From JAJFFW01 sp038531315 (GTDB lineage Bacteria > Pseudomonadota > Alphaproteobacteria > Caulobacterales > Parvularculaceae), in contig JBCBBT010000017.1 in NCBI GenBank assembly GCA_038531315.1, positions 1-59,588 on the forward strand: a stretch of 59,588 nucleotides of DNA. Reading direction: 5' to 3'. A model generated the notes under the pieces. It worked only from the letters and a program-made list of their open reading frames with translations, searched no databases and had not been told where the DNA came from. Numbering within the stretch: the first letter of the stretch is position 1; every line of letters begins with the position of its first letter. A program made the translations under genes and the position numbers. Positions 34,984 to 42,974 of the stretch are shown in pieces.

Positions 34984-35769
34984 CTATCCCCAGGCTTCGC
35001 CGATCGCCGAGTAGGCGACGCCGCCGTCGACGGCGAGGGTGTCGCCGACCACATAATCGCCAGCGCGCGAGGCGAGATATATCGCCGTACCCGCCATATC
35101 TTCCGGCTCGCCGATCCGCCCCGCCGGCACCATCTTGCCGACCGCATCTCCCGCATCGCGCGCCGCCCGGTTCATGTCGGAGGCGAACGCGCCGGGCGCG
35201 ATGCCGCTGACGGCGATATGATCCTGGATCAGCCGCGCCGCCATGCGCCGCGTCAGGTGGATCACCGCCGCTTTCGACGCCTGATAGGGATAGGTCTCCC
35301 ACGGATTAATTTTAATACCGTCGATCGACGCGATGTTGATGACCTTGGAAGGCTGGGCGTGCGATGCAGCTTTCTTCAGCGGCTGATGCAGGGCTTGCGT
35401 CAGGAAGAACAAGGATTTCACATTCAGGTCCATCACCTTGTCCCAACCCTTTTCCGGAAAGTCTTCAAACGGCTCGCCCCAAGCGGCGCCGGCGTTGTTG
35501 ACCAGAATATCGAGGGCGCCTTCATGCTCGCCGTAGCGCGCGGCCAGCGCCTTGCAGCCATCGACGGTCGACACGTCCTGGGGCAGCGAGACGCAGGTTC
35601 CGTTTTTGGAAAGCTCTTCAGCGGCCTTGTCGCACTGGTCGATTTTGCGCGAGGAAATGTAGACCTTGGCCCCATGGGCGATAAATCCTTCGGCGATCAT
35701 TTTGCCGATCCCGCGCGAGCCGCCCGTGATCAACGCCGTGCGTCCTTCGAGGGAAAATAGGTTTTTCAT
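34984..35769 (-). CDS. short-chain dehydrogenase/reductase
   Basis: 261-residue classical SDR. The nucleotide-binding motif is TGGSRGIG (about 15-22), the structural NNAG motif is present, catalytic Ser is in NIASIDG, and Tyr and Lys are in YPYQASKAA. The C-terminal GDTLAVDGGVAYSA is typical. An insert around KINPWETYPY lengthens the active-site loop and resembles gluconate/3-oxoacyl-type SDRs with SPKA..Y loops. AAAGGAGCGAAGCG precedes the start. The substrate is unknown. It is first in a two-gene unit with the ELM1-like gene. Confidence 0.92.
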   Translation of the reverse strand: MKNLFSLEGRTALITGGSRGIGKMIAEGFIAHGAKVYISSRKIDQCDKAAEELSKNGTCVSLPQDVSTVDGCKALAARYGEHEGALDILVNNAGAAWGEPFEDFPEKGWDKVMDLNVKSLFFLTQALHQPLKKAASHAQPSKVINIASIDGIKINPWETYPYQASKAAVIHLTRRMAARLIQDHIAVSGIAPGAFASDMNRAARDAGDAVGKMVPAGRIGEPEDMAGTAIYLASRAGDYVVGDTLAVDGGVAYSAIGEAWG

Positions 35770-35977
35770 CGCTTCGCTCCTTTGTCATCGCGCGGACCTG
35801 CCTGAAAGGCCCCGGCGTTCAACGCTGTTTCAACGTATTGGCTGGCGCCGGACGGCGAACAGGCCCTGTCGGCCTTGCGCCCGCGCTGCAATGGTTACCG
35901 GTCTTAGCGCCGCGCCGCCGGGAAAGCGAGCGGCAGGCGCAGCCACACGCAAGCCGCAACGACAAATGCGGGGCGCG

Positions 35978-37693
35978 TTAATCCGCGCCGAAACGCGTGC
36001 GCCAGTCTTCGAGCTGGTCGTCTTCAATTTTTTTGAACAGGACCTCGCCGGGCGTGAAGCCATGACCCGGCGCGAGGCGCGCGAGGGCGCTCGCCGCATC
36101 GCTCGGCCAGACCCCGGCGGTTTGCGGGTCGAGCCCGAAAATCGCAAACATCTTGTCCGCCGTGAACGGAATGACGGGCCGCGACAGCGCTGCGACCAGC
36201 ACGATCATGTTGAGCGCGCAGCGCACCGAAGCGGCGGCTTCTTCCGGGCTTTCCTTGAATTTGGTCCAGGGCGCTGCGACCTGCAGATATTCGTTGCCGG
36301 CCACCCAGATCGCGCGCAATTCAACGAAGGCCTTGCGAAACTCCATCTCTTCAAGAAACGCCGTATAGCGTGTGATTTTGGCGTCAAGGTCCGCCGCCAG
36401 CGCCGCCTCCGCCGCGCCGTACGCGCTGCCTGCCGGCACTTCAGGGCCGAACTTTTTAGCGCAAAACTGCGTGATCCGGTTGACGAAATTACCGAGCACG
36501 TCGGCAAGGTCCTTGTTCACGAGGCCGGCAAAATGCTCCAACGTAAAGGAGGCGTCGTCAGATTCCGGCGCGTTCGCCATCAACGCCCAGCGCCAGTAAT
36601 CGGCCGGCAAAATTTCAAGCGCCTGATCCATAAAGATCCCGCGGCCCATGCTGGTTGAAAACTTGCCGCCATACCAGGTCAGCCAGTTGAGCGATTTTAG
36701 CTTATCGACCGTCTTCCACGGCTCGCCCGATCCGAGGATCGTCACCGGAAACGACACCGTATGGAAGGCGACATTATCCTTGCCCATCACCTGAACATAT
36801 TTGACGTCGTCAGCACCCGCATCATTGCGCCACCATGCGCGCCAGGCGTCGGTGTCGCCGGTATTTTTCGCCCAGGCCTGCGTCGCGGCAATATAGGCGA
36901 TGGGCGCGTCGAACCAGACGTAGAATACTTTGTTTTCAAATCCGGCCCGCGGCGCGCCGTCGGGCCCGACGACGTCAACGCCCCATTTGAGATCGCGCGT
37001 GATGGAACGGTCGCGCAGCCCCTCCTTCAACCATTTATGAGCAATCGAGCGCGTCAGGGCCGGAAAGCTCGTCTTCGCGTCGACCCATTCGCCAATCCGT
37101 TCCTGCATCGTCGATTGCAGGAGGTACAGGTGATTGGTCTCGCGCACCTCAATATTCCTGGAGCCCGAGATTGCCGAATACGGATCTTTCAACTCCACCG
37201 GGTCGAGAAGCCGCCCGCAATTATCGCACTGATCGCCGCGCGCTTTTTCATATCCGCAATGCGGACACACGCCCTCGACATAGCGGTCGGGCAGGAAGCG
37301 CGCATCGTCGATCGAATAGACCTGTTGATCGGTGCGTTCCTCGATCAGTCCGTGCGCCTCCAGAACCTGCGCAAAGTGTTGCGTCAGCGCGTGGTTTTCC
37401 GGCGCTGACGAGCGGCCGAAATAATCAAAAGAGAGCCCGAAGGCCGCGCCGGCGCTTTTCTGGATATCGTGCTGTTCGGCGCAATACTCAGCCGGCGTTT
37501 GATCCGCCGCGCGCGCGGCCAGTTCCGCCGGGGTGCCGTGCTCGTCGGTGGCGCAGATATAAAGAACGTCATTGCCCCGCGCGCGCTCGAACCGCGCATA
37601 GACATCGGCCGGCAACATCGAGCCGACAAGATTGCCGAGATGTTTGACGCCGTTGATGTAAGGCAGGGCCGAGGTGATCAGAATGCGGGTCAT
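35978..37693 (-). CDS. metG: methionyl-tRNA synthetase
   Basis: 571-residue class Ia synthetase. The HIGH-type motif is HLGN in TSALPYINGVKHLGN. A single zinc knuckle CPHCGYEKARGDQCDNC lies near 145-161. FYVWFDAPIAYIAAT and VQVMGKDNVAFHT are typical. The KMSKS position reads KFSTS (YGGKFSTSMGRG). The anticodon-binding domain ends without the C-terminal EMAP-like dimerisation domain of E. coli MetG. Start 37693 (MTRILITSALPY) fits the family. The usual alphaproteobacterial neighbours (holB/tatD) are absent, so this may be a relocated or second metG. Confidence 0.95.
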   Translation of the reverse strand: MTRILITSALPYINGVKHLGNLVGSMLPADVYARFERARGNDVLYICATDEHGTPAELAARAADQTPAEYCAEQHDIQKSAGAAFGLSFDYFGRSSAPENHALTQHFAQVLEAHGLIEERTDQQVYSIDDARFLPDRYVEGVCPHCGYEKARGDQCDNCGRLLDPVELKDPYSAISGSRNIEVRETNHLYLLQSTMQERIGEWVDAKTSFPALTRSIAHKWLKEGLRDRSITRDLKWGVDVVGPDGAPRAGFENKVFYVWFDAPIAYIAATQAWAKNTGDTDAWRAWWRNDAGADDVKYVQVMGKDNVAFHTVSFPVTILGSGEPWKTVDKLKSLNWLTWYGGKFSTSMGRGIFMDQALEILPADYWRWALMANAPESDDASFTLEHFAGLVNKDLADVLGNFVNRITQFCAKKFGPEVPAGSAYGAAEAALAADLDAKITRYTAFLEEMEFRKAFVELRAIWVAGNEYLQVAAPWTKFKESPEEAAASVRCALNMIVLVAALSRPVIPFTADKMFAIFGLDPQTAGVWPSDAASALARLAPGHGFTPGEVLFKKIEDDQLEDWRTRFGAD

Positions 37694-38032
37694 GGGGGTC
37701 CTGTGCAAAGAGCGCCGGAAAATAGCGCCTGCTGCTATAGGACGGTTGCCCGTTATCCGCCAGTACCCGCACGGCTGTGCGCGGCGATGTCAGTCTCGAT
37801 TGCGGGAATGCCCCTGAAATCAAGAGACCGGCGCACGGGAGGGCATCCGTGCACCGGCCATCGAGTTACGCCGTTACCCTGAAGCTGCTTCGCAACGCCT
37901 GCCACGAGCGTCCCGAAGCGCCATGATTCAATCGACCGCGTGCGGCGCCGGCCGCCGCAAGCCCGGCCAATCGGAGGGATACAGGTGAAACCGGCGTAAC
38001 GCCGATCACTGTCGCGCCATGGCGACGCCGCT
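37694..38032. other. 339-base intergenic region with hairpin
   Basis: Between the zinc-type TonB receptor and metG, both on the minus strand. It contains a near-perfect hairpin CCGGCGCACGG (37828-37838) / CCGTGCACCGG (37847-37857) without a T-run. No gene or recognised promoter is seen. Confidence 0.5.
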
Positions 38033-40234
38033 TTAGAAAGCGGCGCGCACCGTGAAACGAACATCCCTGCCAGGCAGCGGGGTCGTGTCCTTCAGGAAGG
38101 ACGCGTGAACGCGACCTTCGTCATTGTTGAGGTTGCGTCCGCGGATTTCGAAAGTGATATCCTTGCGTTTCGCAAACGGCCGGAACGCCGCATAGAGATT
38201 GAAAAAGACAAAATCGTCCGTCGGCAATTCAAACGCGGCGACATTATCCTGTTCGGCGACATATTCGACCTCAGCGCGCAAGCTGGCGTACTGGTTGGTG
38301 GCCGATAGCCCGAACAACGTCGAGAGCGGCGGGATGCGCGGCTGATCGCGATCGTCGACGCCCGAAGATGTCGCCCGGACAAAGTCGACCTGACCGTGCG
38401 CCGCGAACCGGATCGGCCCGCTGCGGGTCTCGAAAGCCCCAAGGTCAGCGTCAAGCTCAGCTTCAAAGCCGCGGAATGTCGTATCAGCCGCGGTGAACTG
38501 GAAAACCGGCAAGCCATCAAGGATTTCGCCCGTTTCCTGCTCGAAGATGAAGTCGTTATAGTTCGTATAGAACGCATTCACGACCGCCGTGATCGGACCA
38601 AACTCGCCGCGCACGGTGCCTTCAATGCCGCGGCCGACTTCTTTTTCTAGCGTCGGATCGCCAACTTCGAAAGACTGCGTTGCAAGGTGGGGACCGAACG
38701 AGAATTGCTCCTCAAGGGAGGGTGCGCGCTCGGTGCGGAACGCGTTGACGCCCACAAACAGCGCATCGGTTAACTGATACCCGAACCCGCCGGAAATCGA
38801 GAACACGTTGAAGGTGTTGTCTACCGGAACCGGCGCGCCGTCTTCTTCGGCGATGAACGTGTCGGTCTGGTTGTTGACGCGCTCATAGCGACCGCCAAGA
38901 TCGACGAGTAAGTCGCCTTGGCGATATTCCCAAAGGCCGAAAAGGCCGATCTGGGACTGCTCGGACGGCGGGACGAAAGCCTCAGCGCCTTGCGCTTCGA
39001 AATCGCGGAAACGACCCTGTACGCCGTAGGCTGAGCGAATTTCGCCAGCCAACGCCTGAAACGGCTTGGCGACCAGTTCGACCCGTCCTTCGAATTCATC
39101 GTTCTGGAACAGCGTGCCAACTTCGGCGCCTTCGAGTTCGACATGGCGATAATCACCATAACCGGCGCGGAATTTGGCTTTTTCAAAGAGGCCGAGATCG
39201 CCGGCAATTTCGCCTTTGATGTCATAGCGAATTTGCTCGAGGTCGATGCGGATGCCTTCTTCTTCCTCTTCGCCCTCCTCTTCTTCGCCTTCTTCTTCTT
39301 CGCCTTCAAGGTCCTCCTCGGTGAGGATGCCCGCGGGGACGCCGTAATTGGTATTCAGGACCGACACGGAAAAACCGATAAAACCTTCCGTATCGCCATT
39401 ATCAAAAACGTAGGAGACGCCGCCTGCGCCTCTCGTATCGCGCAAATCGGAATTTGCGACAAAGCCGTCGGTAAAGCGATCGGCGGGGTCGAAAATCTCG
39501 CCGTCGGCGGCGGCCTGTGCGGCGAACGCAGCCAGCAACTGATCGGAGGCGTTAAGCCCCGGAATGTCGTAATCATCAGCGTCGCGAAACGCGCCTTCCG
39601 CATGGACAACAAAACCGCCGCCGAGCGAAACATTGACGCCGCCCGCGATCTCATCGCCGTTGTTGACCGTCGAGTGCGAATACCGGATGGCGCCGTCGAT
39701 GCCGCCTTCGGGAATCGCGTTCGGAATCTTCCCGGTGTCGACGTCCACGACGCCGCCGGCGGCGGAACTGCCGTACAGCAACGACGCCGGTCCGCGGAAG
39801 ATTTCGATGCGTTGCGCAAGCGCCGGTTCAATCGGCACGGCATGGTCCGGCGACGTCTGGGCCGCATCGAACGTCCCGATGCCGTCCTCAAGGACGCGAA
39901 TGCGATCGCCGCCGAGGCCGCGAATGATCGGCCTGGAGGCGCCCGCGCCAAAGCTGGTTGCGGTGACGCCGACTTGGCGGCGCAAGGTCTCGCCGATGGA
40001 GCCTTCGATCTGCTCGGCCAGTTCGTCGCCGCTCAAAATCGTAACGCCCGTCGTTGTCTGACCCAGTTTTCGATTGAAGGGCGTCGCACTGACCACGATG
40101 ACGTCGAGATCAACATGCGTTGTCTCGAGAACCGTTTCTTCTTCGACTGTTTGCGCGGCCGCGCCTGCATAGACGCTGAGCGCCGCGACGCCGGCCGTGG
40201 CAGCCAGCAAATTCGTTGTATGCTTGATCTTCAT
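38033..40234 (-). CDS. TonB-dependent outer-membrane receptor, ZnuD-like (probable zinc)
   Basis: 733 residues. Signal peptide (MKIKHTTNLLAATAGVAALSVYAGAAAQ), a TonB-box-like DVIVVSATPF, a plug domain with IRGLGGDRIRVLEDGIG and RGPASLLYGSSAAGGVVDV, and a beta-barrel ending in F (VRFTVRAAF). A loop contains three Glu runs (EEEEGEEEE-type, DNA about 39255-39320). Acid- or His-rich loops at this position are a feature of ZnuD-type zinc receptors, and the adjacent ZIP permease and DUF2946-like gene support metal uptake. Start ATG 40234 is chosen for its signal peptide. The gene follows the DUF2946-like gene across a 130-base spacer with an unusual inverted-repeat structure. Confidence 0.88.
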   Translation of the reverse strand: MKIKHTTNLLAATAGVAALSVYAGAAAQTVEEETVLETTHVDLDVIVVSATPFNRKLGQTTTGVTILSGDELAEQIEGSIGETLRRQVGVTATSFGAGASRPIIRGLGGDRIRVLEDGIGTFDAAQTSPDHAVPIEPALAQRIEIFRGPASLLYGSSAAGGVVDVDTGKIPNAIPEGGIDGAIRYSHSTVNNGDEIAGGVNVSLGGGFVVHAEGAFRDADDYDIPGLNASDQLLAAFAAQAAADGEIFDPADRFTDGFVANSDLRDTRGAGGVSYVFDNGDTEGFIGFSVSVLNTNYGVPAGILTEEDLEGEEEEGEEEEGEEEEEGIRIDLEQIRYDIKGEIAGDLGLFEKAKFRAGYGDYRHVELEGAEVGTLFQNDEFEGRVELVAKPFQALAGEIRSAYGVQGRFRDFEAQGAEAFVPPSEQSQIGLFGLWEYRQGDLLVDLGGRYERVNNQTDTFIAEEDGAPVPVDNTFNVFSISGGFGYQLTDALFVGVNAFRTERAPSLEEQFSFGPHLATQSFEVGDPTLEKEVGRGIEGTVRGEFGPITAVVNAFYTNYNDFIFEQETGEILDGLPVFQFTAADTTFRGFEAELDADLGAFETRSGPIRFAAHGQVDFVRATSSGVDDRDQPRIPPLSTLFGLSATNQYASLRAEVEYVAEQDNVAAFELPTDDFVFFNLYAAFRPFAKRKDITFEIRGRNLNNDEGRVHASFLKDTTPLPGRDVRFTVRAAF

Positions 40235-40250
40235 GATAATTGTCTCTGCT

Positions 40251-40368
40251 CTAATCAAATACTCACGATGAGCGGCGGCCCGGTCCCATCCGGCGAACGC
40301 GCCTCATCGGTTCAGAAAATCAGCAGCCAATAGCCTTCAGTCTGCTGACCTAGATGTATTTTGATTAG
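40251..40368 (-). promoter_or_regulatory. candidate structured RNA element between the DUF2946-like and TonB receptor genes
   Basis: Read on the minus strand, CTAATCAAAATAC (40368-40356) pairs with GTATTTGATTAG (40262-40251) as a 12-bp stem with one bulged A. It encloses two further stems: TCAGCAG/CTGCTGA (40348-40342 with 40326-40320) and CGATGAG/CTCATCG (40309-40303 with 40272-40266), the latter with a possible inner GGCG-CGTT-CGCC. The fold is three-way-junction-like. It begins inside the stop codon of the upstream gene and ends 16 bases before the receptor ATG, which suits translational or attenuation control. No known riboswitch class is recognised; a miniature inverted-repeat element is the main alternative. 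Confidence 0.5.
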
Positions 40369-40667
40369 AAGGACGGGGGTCCGCGCGGCGGGGCGCGTTC
40401 GCGCCAGAACCGTTGCGGAGAGCTGGTTGAAGCCGGCTCCAGGACAGAGCCGACGGCAAGCCTGACCGTGGCGGCGCCGAGCGGCGAGACAGGATCGTCA
40501 ACATCGTCCTGACTGCTGGCGACGAGACAAACCGCGCATTCTTCAGCATGAGGGGCGAATTCTGCGGCGTGACCGACCGCCAAAAGTTGCGCAAAGATAA
40601 ATGCCGCCGCAAATATTGTTGCAGCAACGCCCCTATCCAACTGAAAAAGGCGCACCGGCAGGCGCAT
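40365..40667 (-). CDS. small DUF2946-like exported protein
   Basis: 100 residues. A hydrophobic segment (GVAATIFAAAFIFAQLLAVGHA) is followed by AEFAPHAEECAVCLVASSQDD, a His/Cys cluster (H...H..EC.VC) typical of DUF2946-like small proteins encoded beside metal-transport TonB receptors. The C-terminus ends FWRERAPPRGPPSF, also typical. It is first gene of the minus-strand unit with the TonB receptor, downstream of the Zur-like site. The His/Cys cluster could bind metal; this is inference. Confidence 0.72.
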   Translation of the reverse strand: MRLPVRLFQLDRGVAATIFAAAFIFAQLLAVGHAAEFAPHAEECAVCLVASSQDDVDDPVSPLGAATVRLAVGSVLEPASTSSPQRFWRERAPPRGPPSF

Positions 40668-40693
40668 TTCGCTAAAGCCCCTCTTACGAAAAA

Positions 40694-40712
40694 GATGTTA
40701 TTATATTACGTC
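40694..40712. promoter_or_regulatory. candidate Zur box overlapping a -10 element
   Basis: The core TGTTATTATATTACG (40696-40710) agrees with the TGTTATAnTATAACA-type Zur core at 11 of 14 defined positions, and GA...TC extends the dyad. On the minus strand it contains a perfect TATAAT (40705-40700) facing the DUF2946-like gene. Next to it is a 10-bp palindrome GACAATTGTC (40720-40729). The site sits in the 139-base divergent region between two putative zinc-uptake units. Confidence 0.55.
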
Positions 40713-40806
40713 GGTTAAGGACAATTGTCTACGGGTTTAAATCGAGCGCCGCCGGAATAGCAAATCGGCTTTCCGGGTGCGCGCTTGTGAGTGAGTTGGG
40801 GGCGTT

Positions 40807-41559
40807 TTGTTGGACTTGGAATGGACCCACCCCGCATTGATCGCAAGCCTCACGGCTGCGGGGCTGTCCCTTTTTGGCATTTCACTGTCCGCCTTCAACC
40901 AGAAATTGACTGCCGCGAACAGCCACTATGTCACCGCTTTCGCTGCGGGGCTTCTGGTCTCGACCGCCATCCTGCATCTGTTTCCCGAGGCGCTAGAGGC
41001 GAGCCCGCATGGCGCTTTTTATATCCTCGCGGGCTTCGTCTTCATGCAGGCGTCGGGCTATGTCTTCGCGCGCCCCGCCACGGAGCGCGACGGGCTAACG
41101 CGCGCCGCCGTCACCCCGGCAATCCTCGGGATTGCGTTTCACTCCTTTGTCGACGGTCTCGAATACCCGTTTTTGTTTGAGTACGATGTGAACGCCGGCG
41201 TCCTCGCGGCGGCCGGGCTGGTGATGCATGAGCTTGCCGAAGGCGTCGTGATTTTTGCGCTCCTGAAGCAAACACGGATCGGCACGCTGCTGGCGATGAT
41301 CCTCGCGATATTCGCCGCCGCGCTGACGACGCCGATTGGCGCGATTTTATCGCTTCAGTATGTGGGGGGCGCCGACGAGGCGACCATCGCCGCATTCCTC
41401 GGCATCGCGGCGGGCGTTCTGATTTATGTCGGCGCGGCGCATTTGCCCCGCCACATCGCCGGCCGCGAGCATCAGGTCTGGCCGGCGTGGTTCGCCGGTT
41501 CGGCGCTGGCGCTGGTCGTCGCGCTCGGCCACGACGCCGACATCATCCCGGGATTTTAA
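40807..41559 (+). CDS. ZIP-family metal permease (probable zinc)
   Basis: 250 residues, eight predicted membrane helices. The family metal-binding helices are intact: HLFPEAL in an early helix, HSFVDGLEYP (helix 4 type HxxxDG) and HELAEGVVIF (helix 5 type HExxEG). ZIP proteins move Zn(II) or other divalent metals into the cytoplasm. The start is TTG 40807 (or TTG 40810) behind GAGTTGGGGG. It is divergent from the TonB receptor unit with a shared Zur-like site. It converges with yacG, leaving 16 bases. Confidence 0.92.
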   Translation: MLDLEWTHPALIASLTAAGLSLFGISLSAFNQKLTAANSHYVTAFAAGLLVSTAILHLFPEALEASPHGAFYILAGFVFMQASGYVFARPATERDGLTRAAVTPAILGIAFHSFVDGLEYPFLFEYDVNAGVLAAAGLVMHELAEGVVIFALLKQTRIGTLLAMILAIFAAALTTPIGAILSLQYVGGADEATIAAFLGIAAGVLIYVGAAHLPRHIAGREHQVWPAWFAGSALALVVALGHDADIIPGF

Positions 41560-41575
41560 AAGGACCGCGCGCCGC

Positions 41576-41776
41576 CTAGGCGTCGCTTTCAACCGGCGCG
41601 TCGCGATCATCATCACCCTCAACCGCCGGTATCGCGTAGGACCCCGAAAGCCAGCGGTGCAGGTCGACATTGGCGCAACGGTTTGAACAGAAGGGCTTGT
41701 AGCGGTCCGCCTGCGCCTCGCCGCAGATCGGACACGCGGCGTCGCCTGGCGAGGGTTTGTTATTCTGCGACGTCAT
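41576..41776 (-). CDS. yacG: zinc-finger protein YacG (DNA gyrase inhibitor family)
   Basis: 66 residues. It has the CPICG...KPFCSNRC four-Cys zinc finger and the following VDLHRWLSGSYAIP, diagnostic for YacG. E. coli YacG binds GyrB and inhibits gyrase. The start at 41776 (MTSQNNKPSPG) overlaps the last 17 bases of the RNase G gene, so translation is probably coupled. The acidic tail (GDDDRDAPVESDA) is usual. Confidence 0.95.
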   Translation of the reverse strand: MTSQNNKPSPGDAACPICGEAQADRYKPFCSNRCANVDLHRWLSGSYAIPAVEGDDDRDAPVESDA

Positions 41777-42965
41777 AGGAGCGCGCCTCCAGCGCGGTGT
41801 TTTGGTCGATCTTAAAGCGCGCGCCGTACCGTTCGGCAAGACGCGCGGGCCAGTGCGGCTTGTCCTCAATGAAAGAGGCCAGCGCGCGCCCGACAAAGAG
41901 CTGCGGCGTCGCGCGCGGCCGGCGCGCCAACACGGCTTCCAGCGCATCGATTGCATGGGCCGCTTGCCAGCGTGTTGTGAGGCGCCGGCCCATGCGGGCC
42001 CAGCCGTCGCCCGCCGGCTCGCTCGCCTGTTCCAGAAGCGAACGCGTCAGTCGCGGGCGCGACAAGACCGCAACGCCGCCGTCCGATAACGGCCCAAGGC
42101 GGGCGCCGCCGGCCGCGTGGCCTTCATCGCGCAACAAAGAGAGCAGCCGGTCGCGGGCGGCGCGCGATGAAGGCGGCAGAAAATCGACAACAACCCCGCC
42201 GCCAATGCCGCGCCGGCCGAGCGCGCCCGCGAGCGCCTTTGCGGCGGCCGTATTGACGCGGTCGTTAGCCTTGTGCCCGCCCCCGCCCGCAAAGCCCGCG
42301 CCGCCGGCGTCGATATCGACGACGCACCCGCCTGCTGTTTCCGCGAAAATCATGCGCGCACCGCCGGCGATTGGCTCAACCGCCTCTAGCGCCGCATCGA
42401 CAGCATCGCCAAGCCCCGCCTCGCGCACCGCGTCGATATCAACGGAGATTTTTGGCGGTTGCTGATCGCCCGCTGTCGCCGCCGCTTCAATCGGATGGAT
42501 CGCTGCGGCGGCGTCGCAGATGATTTCATCCGCTCCCTGAAAATCCGCCAGCAACAAAGGCGCCGTCGCCGCATCGGCTGGCGGCGCCATGCGGCCTGGC
42601 GCGCGCGCGCCGTCGCCTGACGGATCAGCAAGGGCGACGACAGCGCCCTTCCCGGCAATCGCCGGACGGCGCACCTGCACGGCGACAAGCGCGCCCTCCG
42701 CCGGCGGCTTTGCAGCCTTTGGCGCGCCTTTGAGCGGCAGGAAAGCCTCCGCCGCCGCGCCAATATCAACAAAGGCGCCACTGAGCGTTTTGTCGACAAG
42801 TCGCACGCGCCCGAAGAATTTATCGCCCAATTGCGGCGCCTCATCGTCCGCCTCATCGCCCCGCGCCGGGCCCACATAGAGGCGGCGCAGCACGCCGTCC
42901 GCAAGGACGCCGGCCCGCGTGACCGCCACGCCGCAGTGAATAAGAACCGTACTTTTGACTATCAT
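41760..42965 (-). CDS. ribonuclease E/G family protein, short form
   Basis: 401 residues against about 490 for RNase G. The N-terminal S1-like part shows LGDKFFGRVRLVDKTLSGAFVDIG...AFLPL. The catalytic Mg-binding Asp positions appear in CVVDIDAGG and GVVVDFLPP, and NTAAAKALAGALGRRGIGG matches the RNase E/G core. The Zn-link Cys motif is absent, as is common for these small alphaproteobacterial forms. It likely acts in rRNA or mRNA processing. ATG 42965 lies 9 bases after the maf stop; TTG 42971 is an alternative. It overlaps yacG. Confidence 0.85.
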   Translation of the reverse strand: MIVKSTVLIHCGVAVTRAGVLADGVLRRLYVGPARGDEADDEAPQLGDKFFGRVRLVDKTLSGAFVDIGAAAEAFLPLKGAPKAAKPPAEGALVAVQVRRPAIAGKGAVVALADPSGDGARAPGRMAPPADAATAPLLLADFQGADEIICDAAAAIHPIEAAATAGDQQPPKISVDIDAVREAGLGDAVDAALEAVEPIAGGARMIFAETAGGCVVDIDAGGAGFAGGGGHKANDRVNTAAAKALAGALGRRGIGGGVVVDFLPPSSRAARDRLLSLLRDEGHAAGGARLGPLSDGGVAVLSRPRLTRSLLEQASEPAGDGWARMGRRLTTRWQAAHAIDALEAVLARRPRATPQLFVGRALASFIEDKPHWPARLAERYGARFKIDQNTALEARSYDVAE

Positions 42966-42974
42966 CGCCAATGC

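Noticed and set aside
34949..35302. 118-residue Arg-rich extension of the ELM1-like protein
   Set aside because: It lies wholly within the dehydrogenase gene on the same strand in another frame and looks like GC-frame noise.
37975..38040. Plus-strand stretch resembling part of a cobalamin riboswitch (GGTGAAACCGG, CACTGTCGCG)
   Set aside because: The conserved B12 box is absent, it runs antisense into the 3' end of the TonB receptor gene, and no plus-strand gene follows.
37753..38064. 103-codon minus-strand frame in the receptor-metG spacer
   Set aside because: No ribosome-binding site, no domain and Arg/Cys-rich composition typical of random GC-rich frames.
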